Shown here: positions 10,108 through 19,848 of the stretch, piece by piece
Layout: each line of letters begins with the position of its first letter
How positions within the stretch are numbered: the first letter of the stretch is position 1
DNA from: Paenibacillus oryzae
GTDB taxonomy: Bacteria; Bacillota; Bacilli; Paenibacillales; Paenibacillaceae
Direction of reading: 5' to 3'
Assembly: GCF_001675045.1 (NCBI RefSeq)
Contig: NZ_LYPA01000025.1
Coordinates: 1-64,000, forward strand
DNA: 64,000 nt
The notes under the pieces: generated by a model
What the model was told of the DNA's origin: nothing
The model's database searches: none
Seen by the model: only the letters and a program-made list of their open reading frames with translations
Translations under genes and position numbers: made by a program

Positions 10108-11490
10108 TCACCAACCTTTTTCAGAATCCGAGTTGTACAAAATGCGGGAGCGTACGTCCGCTATCAAATAAAGCGTTCCCGTAACGACGCCGAGATCCCG
10201 TTCCCCGGTTAACTGTTGTAATTTATGCAATGCCGTTTTCCAATCCTTCTCAACCAGCATCTGAAAAGGTTTTCCATCGGGACGGCTGGACTGCAGCTTC
10301 TCCACAATGCGGACCAAGCCCTCCACATCCATCTTCAACCGGTAATCCGGCTCGGTCAAGATAAGCGTATCCACTATTGGTAGTATATGCTTAAATGTAT
10401 CTTCATGATTCTTATTCTCTACCATGCCCATCATAACATGGAGACCGTCATAGCTATAGGTGCTCTGCAATGTCTCCGCAAGCTTCTCCGCGCCTTCCGG
10501 ATTATGCGCTCCGTCCAGCAAAATGCGGGGATTGCGGCTCACCATTTCCATACGCCCCGGCCAAGCGGTGTCATGCAGGCCTTGAGCCAATACGTCGTCC
10601 TCGACGATAAGAGCGTTATATTGGCGGAGTACCTCCAGCGCCATAACCGCCACGGCGGCATTGCTCCGTTGATGTGCACCGCTTAACGTTATCGACAAGC
10701 GCTCAATGGAACGAAACGGTCCCCGGAAGGAAAAGCTTTGCTCATCTTCTCCCGCTTCCAGCAGCTCCGCATCAAATTGCTCGCCCGCCAAATAAAGGGT
10801 GCTGTGTTTTTCCGCTGCCGTCCGTTTAAGCACGTCGATTACCTCGGGCTGGGTCGCAGCGCTGACAACAGGCACTCCCGCTTTGATAATGCCGGCTTTT
10901 TCCGCAGCAACGGCTTCCAGCGTATCCCCCAGACGATCCATATGGTCATGCCCGATATTGGTAATAATGGAGACAACGGGCACCACAATATTCGTTACAT
11001 CGAGCCGTCCGCCAAGCCCGGTTTCCCAAACGACATAATCGGGATAAGTTTCCTTAGCGTAAAAAAGAATAGCCAGCGCTGTAGACACCTCAAACATCGT
11101 TGGAGATCCCAACTCGGTAGCCGCTATAGCTTCAACATGCGGCTTCAGCACATTCGCCAGCTTCAGCAGCGTCTCTTCGCTAATATCCTCGCCGTTGTAT
11201 TGAAAACGGTTGGTAAATTTTGTGATGTATGGCGACGTAAAGGTACCTACATCATAACCGCTTTTATACAGCACCTTTGTTAAATAGGCGCAAGTAGAGC
11301 CTTTTCCGTTTGTGCCCGCTACATGAATGAATTTCAGACGGCGATGCGGATTGTCCAGCAGCTCCATCAGCCTCAGGATACGATCCAGGCCCGGCCTGAT
11401 GCCAAATGGCAGCAGGCCGTTTATCCAATCCACCGCCTCCTGATAGGAGGTCAGCATTGCTTCGGCTCCAGCCTTTTGATGTTCGCTCAT
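10108..11490 (-). CDS. folC: Folylpolyglutamate synthase / dihydrofolate synthase
   Basis: A 460-residue Mur-ligase-fold enzyme that adds glutamate to folates (and to dihydropteroate in bifunctional members). The ATP loop VAGTNGKGSTCAYL lies near residues 57-70, followed by TSPYITKFTNRF, the segment NIGHDHMDRLG, and LLDGAHNPEGA in the C-terminal domain. It starts 19 bases after valS and ends 8 bases before murC, so valS-folC-murC is one unit, as valS-folC is in B. subtilis. Confidence 0.95.
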   Translation of the reverse strand: MSEHQKAGAEAMLTSYQEAVDWINGLLPFGIRPGLDRILRLMELLDNPHRRLKFIHVAGTNGKGSTCAYLTKVLYKSGYDVGTFTSPYITKFTNRFQYNGEDISEETLLKLANVLKPHVEAIAATELGSPTMFEVSTALAILFYAKETYPDYVVWETGLGGRLDVTNIVVPVVSIITNIGHDHMDRLGDTLEAVAAEKAGIIKAGVPVVSAATQPEVIDVLKRTAAEKHSTLYLAGEQFDAELLEAGEDEQSFSFRGPFRSIERLSITLSGAHQRSNAAVAVMALEVLRQYNALIVEDDVLAQGLHDTAWPGRMEMVSRNPRILLDGAHNPEGAEKLAETLQSTYSYDGLHVMMGMVENKNHEDTFKHILPIVDTLILTEPDYRLKMDVEGLVRIVEKLQSSRPDGKPFQMLVEKDWKTALHKLQQLTGERDLGVVTGTLYLIADVRSRILYNSDSEKGW

Positions 11491-11508
11491 TCCTATCCTT
11501 CTCTCCCG

Positions 11509-14196
11509 TCAGCCGCGAAGCTCTGCAATGCGAGCCAGAACCTTGTCGCGCTTCTCTGCATAATCATTCATTTTGGCGCGTTCTTCCTCAATGACCTTGG
11601 CCGGCGCCTTGGCAACAAAACCTTCATTCGCCAGCTTTTTCTCCACGCGCTGAACCTCGGCATTCAGGTTGGCAAGCTCCTTCTCCAGACGAGCAACCTC
11701 CTGAGCGATATCAATCAATCCCGCAAGCGGCAAATAAAGCTCCGCGCCCGTCAATATGGCGGTCATTGCTTTGTCCGGAGCAGCGATATCCTTGCTGATT
11801 TCAAGCAGCGATGTGCCGCAGAACCTTTGGATAAAAACTTCGTTCCGTTTCAAAATGGCCTCTTCGCCATCACTGGCAGCCTTAATCAGCAGCTCGACCT
11901 TTTTGCTCATCGGCACGTTTACTTCTGCGCGGATGTTGCGGACGGAACGAATCATATCCATCAGCAGCTCCATTTCTCTAACCGCGTCCGGCGCTTCCAG
12001 CGCTGGATCATAAACCGGCCATTCCGCCAGCGTAATGGTGTCGCCGACATGCGGCAGATGCTGCCAGATTTCCTCGCTAATAAAGGGCATGAAGGGGTGA
12101 ATCAAGCGTTGAGTGTGGTCCAGCACGTAAGACAATACCGATTGGGTGGCGCGTTTGGCGTCTTGATCTGTGCCGTTCAGGCTGAGCTTGGAAAACTCGA
12201 TGTACCAGTCGCACAGGTCATCCCAAATAAAGTTGTACAGCACGCGTCCGGTTTCGCCAAACTCATAGCTGTCGATCATGCGGGTTACATCCGCCACCGT
12301 TTCATTCAAACGATGCAGAATCCAGCGGTCCGCCGTACCCAGCTTCACGTTAATATTAATATCCTCTGCCGTAAAGCCTTCCAGATTCATAAGGGCAAAA
12401 CGGGAGGCGTTCCAAATTTTGTTGGCAAAATTGCGCGCCTGCTCAACCTTCTCGAAGCGGAAGCGCAAATCCTGTCCCGGCGTGCTGCCTGTCGAAATCA
12501 TAAAACGCATGGCATCCGCGCCGTATTGCTCGATAACCTCAAGCGGATCAACGCCGTTGCCCAGCGACTTGGACATTTTTTGTCCGTCCTTGTCACGCAC
12601 GAGCCCATGCATCAGCACGTCCTTAAACGGCATTTCGTCCGTAAATTCCAGTGCGGTAAAGATCATTCTCGACACCCAGAAATAAATAATGTCGTAGCCC
12701 GTTACAAGCACGTTTGTCGGGTAATACCGCATAAGGTCTTCGGTTTGCTCCGGCCAGCCCAGCGTTGAAAACGGCCATAGCGCCGAGCTGAACCACGTAT
12801 CCAGCACGTCGTTGTCCTGGGTCAGATGGTCGCCTTCCGGATTTTCGCGGGAAACGGTAATTTCACCCGTATTTTCGTCATACCAGGCCGGGATGCGATG
12901 TCCCCACCACAGCTGTCTGGAAATACACCAGTCGCGTACATTTTCGATCCAATTCAAATAAACCTTCTCAAAACGCTCCGGCACAAAATTAACGCCTTTA
13001 CCGGATTTTTGCGCCTTAATGGCCGCTTCCGCAAGTGGCTTCATCGCAACGAACCATTGAGTAGACAAATACGGCTCAACAACGGCGCCGCTGCGCTCGC
13101 TATGGCCAACCTGATGGAGATGGTCCTCGATAAGAACGCAAACGCCTTGCTCCTGCAAGTCGCTAACCAGCTTTTTGCGGCAATCAAAGCGGTCCAGGCC
13201 CTGATAAGGACCGGCTTCCTCGTTCATGACGCCGGATTCGTCCATGACGATAATTTGCGGCAAATTATGGCGCTGTCCCACCTCGAAGTCGTTAGGATCG
13301 TGGGCAGGCGTAATTTTGACCGCGCCGGAGCCAAATTCCTTATCTACGTATTCATCGCCGACAATCGGAATCTCCCGGCCCAGAACAGGCAGCACGATCA
13401 TGGAGCCGATTAAATGTTTATAACGCTCATCCTCGGGATGAACGGCAACGGCTGTATCCCCGAGCATCGTTTCAGGCCGCGTCGTAGCAACCGTGATTGT
13501 GCCGGAACCATCCTTCAGCGGATATTGCAAATGGTAAAGGTGGCCGTTAACCTCTTTATGCTCAACCTCGATATCCGACAATGCGGTGCGAGCGGCAGGG
13601 TCCCAGTTGATGATTTTTTTGCCGCGATAGATCAAGCCTTTTTCGTACAGCCTTACAAAAACCTCGCGCACCGCCTTGGACAATCCTTCATCCAGCGTAA
13701 AGCGCTCGCGTGAATAATCCAGGGACAAGCCCATCTTCGACCATTGATCGCGAATCGTATTGGCGTATTGGTCCTTCCATTCCCATACCTTCTCCAGAAA
13801 TGCCTCGCGGCCCAAATCATGACGGGAAAGCCCTTGCTCGCGCAGCTTTTTCTCAACCCGCGTTTGAGTCGCGATGCCGGCGTGATCCGTTCCCGGAAGC
13901 CATAACGCATCATAACCCTGCATTCGTTTGGTGCGGATCAAAATGTCCTGCAGCGTAAAATCCAGCGCATGGCCGATATGAAGCATCCCGGTAACATTGG
14001 GAGGCGGAATTACGATCGTGTAGGGCTCGGCATCGGGACGTTTGCCCGCTTGAAAATAATTGCCCTCCACCCAATATTGATACCATTTCTGCTCAGCCGC
14101 CTTGGGATCATAAGTGGTAGGCATCGCAGATGTACCTTTTGCATTTGCCGGCGCTCCTGTCTCAGAATCAGCCGTTTTCAGTTCTTGATCTGCCAT
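11509..14196 (-). CDS. valS: Valyl-tRNA synthetase
   Basis: An 895-residue class I aminoacyl-tRNA synthetase. It has the HIGH-type motif [13 protein letters not shown], the KMSKS motif ([14 protein letters not shown]), an editing domain between them, and the C-terminal coiled coil typical of ValRS ([23 protein letters not shown]). The open frame starts three codons earlier, but GGAGG abuts that ATG directly and lies nine bases before the ATG at 14196, so the latter is chosen. Expression is controlled by the T-box leader immediately upstream. Confidence 0.97.
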   Translation of the reverse strand: MADQELKTADSETGAPANAKGTSAMPTTYDPKAAEQKWYQYWVEGNYFQAGKRPDAEPYTIVIPPPNVTGMLHIGHALDFTLQDILIRTKRMQGYDALWLPGTDHAGIATQTRVEKKLREQGLSRHDLGREAFLEKVWEWKDQYANTIRDQWSKMGLSLDYSRERFTLDEGLSKAVREVFVRLYEKGLIYRGKKIINWDPAARTALSDIEVEHKEVNGHLYHLQYPLKDGSGTITVATTRPETMLGDTAVAVHPEDERYKHLIGSMIVLPVLGREIPIVGDEYVDKEFGSGAVKITPAHDPNDFEVGQRHNLPQIIVMDESGVMNEEAGPYQGLDRFDCRKKLVSDLQEQGVCVLIEDHLHQVGHSERSGAVVEPYLSTQWFVAMKPLAEAAIKAQKSGKGVNFVPERFEKVYLNWIENVRDWCISRQLWWGHRIPAWYDENTGEITVSRENPEGDHLTQDNDVLDTWFSSALWPFSTLGWPEQTEDLMRYYPTNVLVTGYDIIYFWVSRMIFTALEFTDEMPFKDVLMHGLVRDKDGQKMSKSLGNGVDPLEVIEQYGADAMRFMISTGSTPGQDLRFRFEKVEQARNFANKIWNASRFALMNLEGFTAEDININVKLGTADRWILHRLNETVADVTRMIDSYEFGETGRVLYNFIWDDLCDWYIEFSKLSLNGTDQDAKRATQSVLSYVLDHTQRLIHPFMPFISEEIWQHLPHVGDTITLAEWPVYDPALEAPDAVREMELLMDMIRSVRNIRAEVNVPMSKKVELLIKAASDGEEAILKRNEVFIQRFCGTSLLEISKDIAAPDKAMTAILTGAELYLPLAGLIDIAQEVARLEKELANLNAEVQRVEKKLANEGFVAKAPAKVIEEERAKMNDYAEKRDKVLARIAELRG

Positions 14197-14222
14197 GAGT
14201 TTCATCCTCCAAACATTATTCT

Positions 14223-14530
14223 AAAAAACAAAAAGACCCTTCATCCCGATAAAGGACGAAAGGTCATGCTTCCGTGGTACCACCTTTGTTCCGCAAATCT
14301 GATTCGTATGCGGCGCTCAAACAGATAACGGCTGCAGCCGGCCTGAACTAAACCCAATGGACATGACACAATGATCATGCAGTCAATATGCACTTGACTC
14401 GGGACATCATACAGGCAACTCCGGGGCGACCCATAAACAGCTACATCCTGCGGAACCTCTCAGCGCAACGCTTCCGCTCTCTGAAGGCTTGCTGTCCATT
14501 ATTCCCCTTCAATGTTATTCTACATATATT
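14223..14530 (-). promoter_or_regulatory. T-box riboswitch leader of valS
   Basis: Reading the minus strand, the antiterminator T-box AGGTGGTACCACGG (14272-14286) is followed by a terminator stem (GACC... pairing with ...GGGTC, 14235-14265) and a T-rich tract (14223-14234). An upstream structured region of about 230 bases fits Stem I and the linker stems. Such leaders sense uncharged tRNA, here presumably tRNA-Val because valS follows. The valine specifier codon was not assigned with confidence. Confidence 0.93.
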
Positions 14531-14535
14531 GCTAT

Positions 14536-14564
14536 ATCATAACGTTGTTTTTGCCTGTAGTCAA
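14536..14564 (-). promoter_or_regulatory. Sigma-A type promoter for the valS operon
   Basis: On the minus strand, TTGACT (14559-14564) and TATGAT (14536-14541) are separated by exactly 17 bases. This places transcription initiation near 14529, at the start of the T-box leader. Confidence 0.82.
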
Positions 14565-14575
14565 CTTCCATCATA

Positions 14576-14652
14576 GATTTCGGCTGAAACCCATATTCGC
14601 CGCCGGCCAAAACACTAGTCATGACCCGCAATGGAAAGCGGACTTTTTGAGC
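14576..14652 (+). repeat. Half copy of a structured intergenic repeat
   Basis: 77 bases matching the 3' half of the 167-bp repeat that follows: the same CGGCTGAA...CCCATATTCGCCGC segment, the same GCAATGGAAAGCGGACTTTTTGAGC-type end (shown here in part), but a weaker central hairpin. It is separated from the full copy by a 16-base linker containing CCAATAAA, and its end forms a perfect 13-bp inverted repeat with the start of the full copy (14640-14652 with 14669-14681). Confidence 0.85.
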
Positions 14653-14668
14653 GACCTTTCCAATAAAG

Positions 14669-14835
14669 GCTCAAAAAGTCCGGTTATCAGTGCCAAGAAG
14701 ATGGGATGAAGCTAGAAATCGAGGATCGGAGCTTAGTGGGAGCTAAGTGAGCAACGGAAGTTTCGGCTGAATCCCATATTCGCCGCTGACCATGCCGCTA
14801 GGCATGTTTCGCAATGGGAAGCGGACTTTTTGAGC
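14669..14835 (+). repeat. Full 167-bp structured repeat with terminal inverted repeats
   Basis: The element begins GCTCAAAAAGTC and ends GACTTTTTGAGC, a terminal inverted repeat. Internal hairpins are CTTAG/CTAAG (around 14731-14746) and CATGCC/GGCATG with a GCTA loop (around 14790-14805). A second copy of exactly the same length lies inverted at 62698-62864, with most bases shared and the stems kept by paired changes. It ends seven bases short of the spoVID stop codon. No reading frame of note. Confidence 0.9.
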
Positions 14836-14842
14836 TACCGCT

Positions 14843-16264
14843 TTAAGGGATGTAGAGGAGTTGGCCTTCCTCTACTGCCGACTCATGTAGCCGGTTGTGG
14901 ATCAGAATCTCGCGCGGATTGATGCTATAGCGGGATGCAATCTGCTCCAGCGTTTCCTCGCGCTGAACGATGCACAAGCGAATTCTGCGGAACTCGTTGC
15001 CCTCCGAAGGTTTGGCAAGAAATAGCTGCTTCCATTGAATTTCGTCCTCCGGCGCTGGCTTACGGGCGTTTTCCTCCGCTTCCTGCTCGTTGCTTAGCTG
15101 CTGCGCCGCTTCCCGTGCGGCTTGCTCACGCTTGCTGGATTGGAGAATCGTCCGAAAGCCAAAGCTTTCCTGATGCTCCCGCTCCGCTCCTTGCGCAGGC
15201 TTGCTGGCAAAGGCAATCTGTACCTCCGGCCGCTTTCCGGCTGCTCCTGTTTCCTCGCTGTCCCTGGCCTCCGTCTCCTGGTAATCATTTTGGACGGCAA
15301 AAGCATCCCCTTGATGCTCTTCAGTATCCGCAACAGCCTGATAAGTCTCAGGCTCACGAATAGGTCCAGCTGTTTCCGTTTCCGAATTCCATTGCTCCCA
15401 TTGAGTCCATTGCTCGGTCTGCTGGGGCTGTTCATCACCGTAGGAAAGGGCTTCCTGCTCCGGCAAACGGATGGCCTCACTGCCGTAGTCGGTTTTCTCC
15501 CATCTGGCTATCGCTTGCTCGATTTCCTGAGCCGCTTCGCTCTCATCCGGCTGCCGGTAATCATCGCCTTGCCAGCCGTATGGAGCACCTTCGCTATTAT
15601 TTTCTCCCCAGGCTGAGGCATTTGCAGCGTTTTGCTGCGCTTCCTCCTCGGCATTCGCATTCCAGTGCAACCAGTCGCCCTCTTGCCGGCTTCCCGGTTC
15701 AATCGCTATTTCAGCCTCCGGCTGCTCCTGCTCAGCGTCGCTGCTGTTGTATATTGCGGCTTCTTCATCGCGGCTGTCGGTTATGTAGGCCGGCTCATCT
15801 GTTTGCGCGCCGATATCCGAAGCTTGCTGCACCTCTGTATACTCCCTCTGATGCACCGCTGTAATGGGCTCCTCCTCCCACTGCTCCTCCTCCAGAGGCT
15901 CGACCGATATTCCCCGGAGGGACAGCACTCCGGTAATATTGAGCGTTCTTGCCGAGATCAGATCCACATCGAAGTTGTCGATTTCAATGGAAATATCATC
16001 AAGTCTGGATACCCGGTTCATCGGCAAAGAAATTTCCACCGGAATCCAATGCTCCAGAGTCATGGGGCCAACGGCTCCGCCAGTACTGCGGTATACGCCG
16101 CTCAGGAGCAGCTGGCCTTTCAAAATCGCCTGGTCTCCCTGGTCCAGCACCTGAATCCGGGGCACTAACTCGATTTCCTCCAACTCGTCTATTGCAGCAA
16201 CATCATCCGGCAAATGCACACGCTCGTACACATCAAAGCGCAATCCGTCGCTTCCACTCGACAT
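14843..16264 (-). CDS. spoVID: Spore morphogenetic protein SpoVID
   Basis: A 473-residue spore coat encasement protein. The N-terminal region (about 1-135) begins GLRFDVYERVHLPDDV and is the part conserved among SpoVID proteins. A long acidic, Glu/Gln-rich linker follows (about 140-415), and a C-terminal LysM domain (CIVQREETLEQIASRYSINP through EGQLLYIP) targets peptidoglycan or lipid II. ATG at 16264 has GGGAGG eight bases upstream; an in-frame ATG seven codons earlier lacks one. The location beside the hem operon matches B. subtilis. Confidence 0.88.
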   Translation of the reverse strand: MSSGSDGLRFDVYERVHLPDDVAAIDELEEIELVPRIQVLDQGDQAILKGQLLLSGVYRSTGGAVGPMTLEHWIPVEISLPMNRVSRLDDISIEIDNFDVDLISARTLNITGVLSLRGISVEPLEEEQWEEEPITAVHQREYTEVQQASDIGAQTDEPAYITDSRDEEAAIYNSSDAEQEQPEAEIAIEPGSRQEGDWLHWNANAEEEAQQNAANASAWGENNSEGAPYGWQGDDYRQPDESEAAQEIEQAIARWEKTDYGSEAIRLPEQEALSYGDEQPQQTEQWTQWEQWNSETETAGPIREPETYQAVADTEEHQGDAFAVQNDYQETEARDSEETGAAGKRPEVQIAFASKPAQGAEREHQESFGFRTILQSSKREQAAREAAQQLSNEQEAEENARKPAPEDEIQWKQLFLAKPSEGNEFRRIRLCIVQREETLEQIASRYSINPREILIHNRLHESAVEEGQLLYIP

Positions 16265-16352
16265 GCCACAGTCCTCCCTTCTCATACTGAATGCTTGGTC
16301 TCGCCTACATTCACTACTTATCTATATGGGAGTTGCGCCTATGTCATGACTG

Positions 16353-17324
16353 TCAATTTGCATGGAGTCCAAGCCTGTTCGTCAACCCCGCAAGCCAGTC
16401 CGGCCAAGGCGATGAAACCTCGCAGGCTTGGCCCGTAACAGGATGGGGAAAAACCAGCCTTTCGCCGTGCAGCGCTTGATGGCGCAGCAGCTCCACTGCG
16501 CCGCCGTACAAAGCATCGCCAACCAGCGCATGGCCGATATGACTCATGTGAACCCGGATCTGATGCGTTCGGCCCGTCTCCAGCGCAAGTCGGACCAGAG
16601 AATAGGCTCCGTGCCGGGCTATGCATTCATAATGAGTTACAGCCGCTTCGCCGCCCGGCGATACCCGCCTCCTTCCAGCCTTGTGCCGATCCTTGCCGAT
16701 AGGCGCTTCAATGGTTCCGCGCTCCGATTTCACCTTTCCGTGCACAACTGCAATATAATGCCTGCCGATATCCTTGCGCCTCATCGCTTCATCCAGCACA
16801 AGCTGCGAAAGAGTATTGGTGCTGTAAAGAACCGGACCCGAGGTATCGGAATCAAGCCGATGAATATGTCTGACGGGCAAAGGATCGCCTTTTAACGCCA
16901 GATAGGTAGAAGCAGCTTCATCCAACGTTCCCTTTTGCCCCTTGAAGGACTCATGGACGGGCATCCCGACAGGTTTGTTCATCACGAGACAATAATCATC
17001 GCAAAAGAGCGCCTCCGGCAGCCGCTCCAAAATCGTCTCCCCTGACTTCGTCCCTGCTCCGGCCATTGCTGCGCCAGCTTTTGGGGGAGGAAAGGCGTGC
17101 AGCCTTATTTGGCCTTCCGGGGACCAGCCGATTCCGCCGATAGAAAATAACCCGTTAATCCACTTTTGCGGGAACGGCGATGCTGACAGCAGCCATTGCC
17201 GTACCGCATGAGGATGGCTGCCCGGCTCTGGCGCCTCAGGCCATCCGGCTGCGGGCTTGCGTAGAGTTAATTCCAGCCATTCCCCCCTTCGCAAGACTTC
17301 TTCTATAGGTCCGTTTAATTGCAT
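16353..17324 (-). CDS. RluA-family pseudouridine synthase
   Basis: A 323-residue RluA/RluD-type enzyme that isomerises uridine to pseudouridine in rRNA or tRNA. The catalytic motif HRLDSDTSGP lies near residues 159-168 with its essential Asp, and the late motif GRTHQIRVHMSHIGHALVGD near 254-273 is intact. The N-terminal region (about 1-110) is divergent and a canonical S4 domain is not obvious. The modified site cannot be told from sequence. It lies between spoVID and hemL, outside the hem operon terminator. Confidence 0.92.
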   Translation of the reverse strand: MQLNGPIEEVLRRGEWLELTLRKPAAGWPEAPEPGSHPHAVRQWLLSASPFPQKWINGLFSIGGIGWSPEGQIRLHAFPPPKAGAAMAGAGTKSGETILERLPEALFCDDYCLVMNKPVGMPVHESFKGQKGTLDEAASTYLALKGDPLPVRHIHRLDSDTSGPVLYSTNTLSQLVLDEAMRRKDIGRHYIAVVHGKVKSERGTIEAPIGKDRHKAGRRRVSPGGEAAVTHYECIARHGAYSLVRLALETGRTHQIRVHMSHIGHALVGDALYGGAVELLRHQALHGERLVFPHPVTGQACEVSSPWPDWLAGLTNRLGLHAN

Positions 17325-17375
17325 CTCGCAGCAAGCTCCCTTCGCTTTAAGCGGTTGTTCTCACGCTTGGTCCAT

Positions 17376-17416
17376 AAATAAAGCGGCGCTGCGGCGAAAT
17401 GACCGCTGCGCCGCTT
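17376..17416 (-). terminator. Intrinsic terminator of the hem operon
   Basis: A GC-rich stem (AAGCGGCGC pairing perfectly, one internal mismatch, then GCGG/CCGC) with an 8-base loop, followed on the minus strand by TTTATTTATGG. It lies about 90 bases after the hemL stop codon. Confidence 0.78.
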
Positions 17417-17508
17417 GGCTCGGCAAAACAATATGACCTATTCACACAGGACGGACAAAGCCGTTAAAGCTGTCATAAAAAGCCGCCTTTTGATTCCGGT
17501 AATCCGCC

Positions 17509-18813
17509 TTATCTGGCCAATCGTCTTAACGCCTCGTCATTTGCGGCAATCGTTTCATCCAAATCGGCGTCGCTGTGGACGGCGGATACAAACATGCCTT
17601 CGAATTGAGACGGAGCCACGCTGACTCCAAGCTCCAGCATGGAGGCAAAATAGGCATTGAACATATCCAGGCTGGAGGATTTCGCTCCTTCATAATCCGT
17701 TACGGCCTGGTCAGTGAAAAACGGGCAAACCATGGAGCCTACCCGGTTGATCACCGACGGAACACCATGTTTGGCGGCATTGGCCAGGAATCCGGACTCC
17801 AGCCGCGCTGCGCTATTTTCCAAAGATTCGTACACCGCTGGCGTCAGCAGCTTGAGCGTTGTGTAACCCGCTGCCATCGCAAGGGGATTGCCGGACAACG
17901 TGCCTGCCTGATAGATAGGTCCGCTAGGCGCAATCATCTCCATAAACTCGCGCTTGCCGCCATAAGCGCCAACCGGCAGGCCCCCGCCAATGACTTTGCC
18001 AAAGCAGGTCAAATCCGGCGTAATTCCATATAACCCTTGGGCGCAGCCATAACCTACGCGGAACCCCGTCATGACCTCGTCAAAAATAAGCAAGCTTCCA
18101 TATTGCGTCGTTAACGAGCGCAGCCCCTCCAGAAAACCGGGCTTTGGCGGCACTACGCCCATATTGCCGGCTATCGGCTCCACAATGACGCAGGCAATCT
18201 CTTCGCCGTATTTCTGGAAGGCAAGACTTGCGGATTCCAGATCATTATAAGGCACCGTAATCGTACCCGAGGCTACACCTGGCGGCACGCCGGGACTGTC
18301 CGGCAAGCCAAGAGTTGCAACGCCCGACCCCGCCTTGATGAGCAGACTGTCCGCATGACCGTGATAGGAGCCTTCGAATTTTAATATTTTGGCGCGGCCT
18401 GTATAGCCGCGGGCAAGCCTTAACGCGCTCATCGTCGCTTCCGTGCCGGAGTTGACCATTCGCACAATATCAACGGACGCTACTCTTTCGCAAACCAGCT
18501 CCGCCATCAGCGTTTCAAGCTCGGTAGGAGCGCCAAAGCTGGTCCCCTTTTCAGCCGTGCGCTTGATTGCTTCGACTACTTCGGGATGGGCGTGGCCCAT
18601 AATAAGCGGTCCCCAGGAGGCGACGTAATCGATATATTCGTTGCCGTCGATATCATAAACCCGGCTGCCTGCGCCGCGCTCCATATAAACCGGCGTCAAG
18701 CCAACTGATTTGAACGCTCGTACAGGGCTGTTGACACCGCCCGGAATAACCTTTTTGGCCCGGGCAAACGCCTCGGCCGACTTTTGCTCCGACTTTCTTC
18801 CCGCTCCGCTCAT
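17509..18813 (-). CDS. hemL: Glutamate-1-semialdehyde 2,1-aminomutase
   Basis: A 434-residue PLP enzyme converting glutamate-1-semialdehyde to 5-aminolevulinate, the second committed step of the C5 heme pathway. It shows the N-terminal signature [12 protein letters not shown], the [13 protein letters not shown] segment, and the PLP-lysine region [18 protein letters not shown] near residue 272. Its ATG overlaps the hemB TGA by four bases. Last gene of the hem operon. Confidence 0.97.
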   Translation of the reverse strand: MSGAGRKSEQKSAEAFARAKKVIPGGVNSPVRAFKSVGLTPVYMERGAGSRVYDIDGNEYIDYVASWGPLIMGHAHPEVVEAIKRTAEKGTSFGAPTELETLMAELVCERVASVDIVRMVNSGTEATMSALRLARGYTGRAKILKFEGSYHGHADSLLIKAGSGVATLGLPDSPGVPPGVASGTITVPYNDLESASLAFQKYGEEIACVIVEPIAGNMGVVPPKPGFLEGLRSLTTQYGSLLIFDEVMTGFRVGYGCAQGLYGITPDLTCFGKVIGGGLPVGAYGGKREFMEMIAPSGPIYQAGTLSGNPLAMAAGYTTLKLLTPAVYESLENSAARLESGFLANAAKHGVPSVINRVGSMVCPFFTDQAVTDYEGAKSSSLDMFNAYFASMLELGVSVAPSQFEGMFVSAVHSDADLDETIAANDEALRRLAR

Positions 18814-19814
18814 TGCAGGTCCTCCCCTCTAAGCCAACGCGCCGCATCCTTGGCGTGATAGGTAATGATGATATCGGCTCCCGCACGCTTCATGCCTGTC
18901 AGCGTTTCCAGCACGATAGCGCGTTCGTTCAGCCATCCGTTAGCCGCAGCGGCTTTAACCATGGAATATTCCGCGCTGACATTGTACGCAACAACGGGCA
19001 GATCAAACTGCTCCTTCAGCATGGCGAGCACATCCAGATAAGCAAGCGCCGGCTTCACCATTAGCATATCCGCGCCTTCCGTCACATCGGAATCCGCTTC
19101 GCGAAGCGCCTCGCGTTTGTTCGCAGGGTCCATCTGATAGGTTTTTCGATCGCCGAACTGCGGCGTGGAATGCGCAGCCTCCCGGAACGGACCGTAAAAC
19201 GCAGAGGCATATTTGACGGAATAAGACATAATCGCAACCTCGTGGTAGCCGGCCTCGTCCAGCCCCTCGCGAATAGCTGCCACAAAGCCGTCCATCATAT
19301 TGGAGGGGGCAATAATATCCGCGCCCGCTTCCGCTTGTGAAATAGCCGTTTTCACCAAAAGCTCCAGCGAGTGGTCGTTGTCGACAACCGCTGTTCCCGT
19401 TGCTTCGTCATGATGAACAACGCCGCAATGGCCATGATCGGTAAACTGGCACAAACAAGTATCCGCAACAACGACCATCTCCGGCGCCCATTCCTTGATG
19501 GAGCGGATTGCCCGCTGCACGATACCGTCATTAGCAAATGCGGACGAGCCTATGGCGTCTTTGGTTTCGGGAATGCCAAAAACCAATACGGAGGCAAGCC
19601 CCGCCGCAACAATATCTTCAATTTCTTCGCGTAAGCGATCCAGCGAATAATGGTAAACGCCCGGCAGCGAAGATATTTCTTCTTTAACATTTTCGCCATG
19701 CGTGACAAATACAGGATAAATAAAATCGTTGCTAGTGAGCATGGTTTCGCGTATTAGACTGCGAATGCCCGCCGTCCGCCGCAAACGGCGGTGTCTTGTA
19801 ATGGGAAAGCTCAT
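18810..19814 (-). CDS. hemB: Porphobilinogen synthase (delta-aminolevulinic acid dehydratase)
   Basis: A 334-residue enzyme that condenses two 5-aminolevulinate molecules. The zinc-binding cysteine cluster [14 protein letters not shown] is present near residues 118-131, marking a zinc-dependent form. The two active-site lysines lie in [17 protein letters not shown] and [11 protein letters not shown]. It is placed between the cobA-hemD fusion (34-base gap) and hemL (4-base overlap). Confidence 0.97.
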   Translation of the reverse strand: MSFPITRHRRLRRTAGIRSLIRETMLTSNDFIYPVFVTHGENVKEEISSLPGVYHYSLDRLREEIEDIVAAGLASVLVFGIPETKDAIGSSAFANDGIVQRAIRSIKEWAPEMVVVADTCLCQFTDHGHCGVVHHDEATGTAVVDNDHSLELLVKTAISQAEAGADIIAPSNMMDGFVAAIREGLDEAGYHEVAIMSYSVKYASAFYGPFREAAHSTPQFGDRKTYQMDPANKREALREADSDVTEGADMLMVKPALAYLDVLAMLKEQFDLPVVAYNVSAEYSMVKAAAANGWLNERAIVLETLTGMKRAGADIIITYHAKDAARWLRGEDLQ

Positions 19815-19848
19815 CCTTTAATCTCCTCCTTAAAGAGTAGGTATTTTA

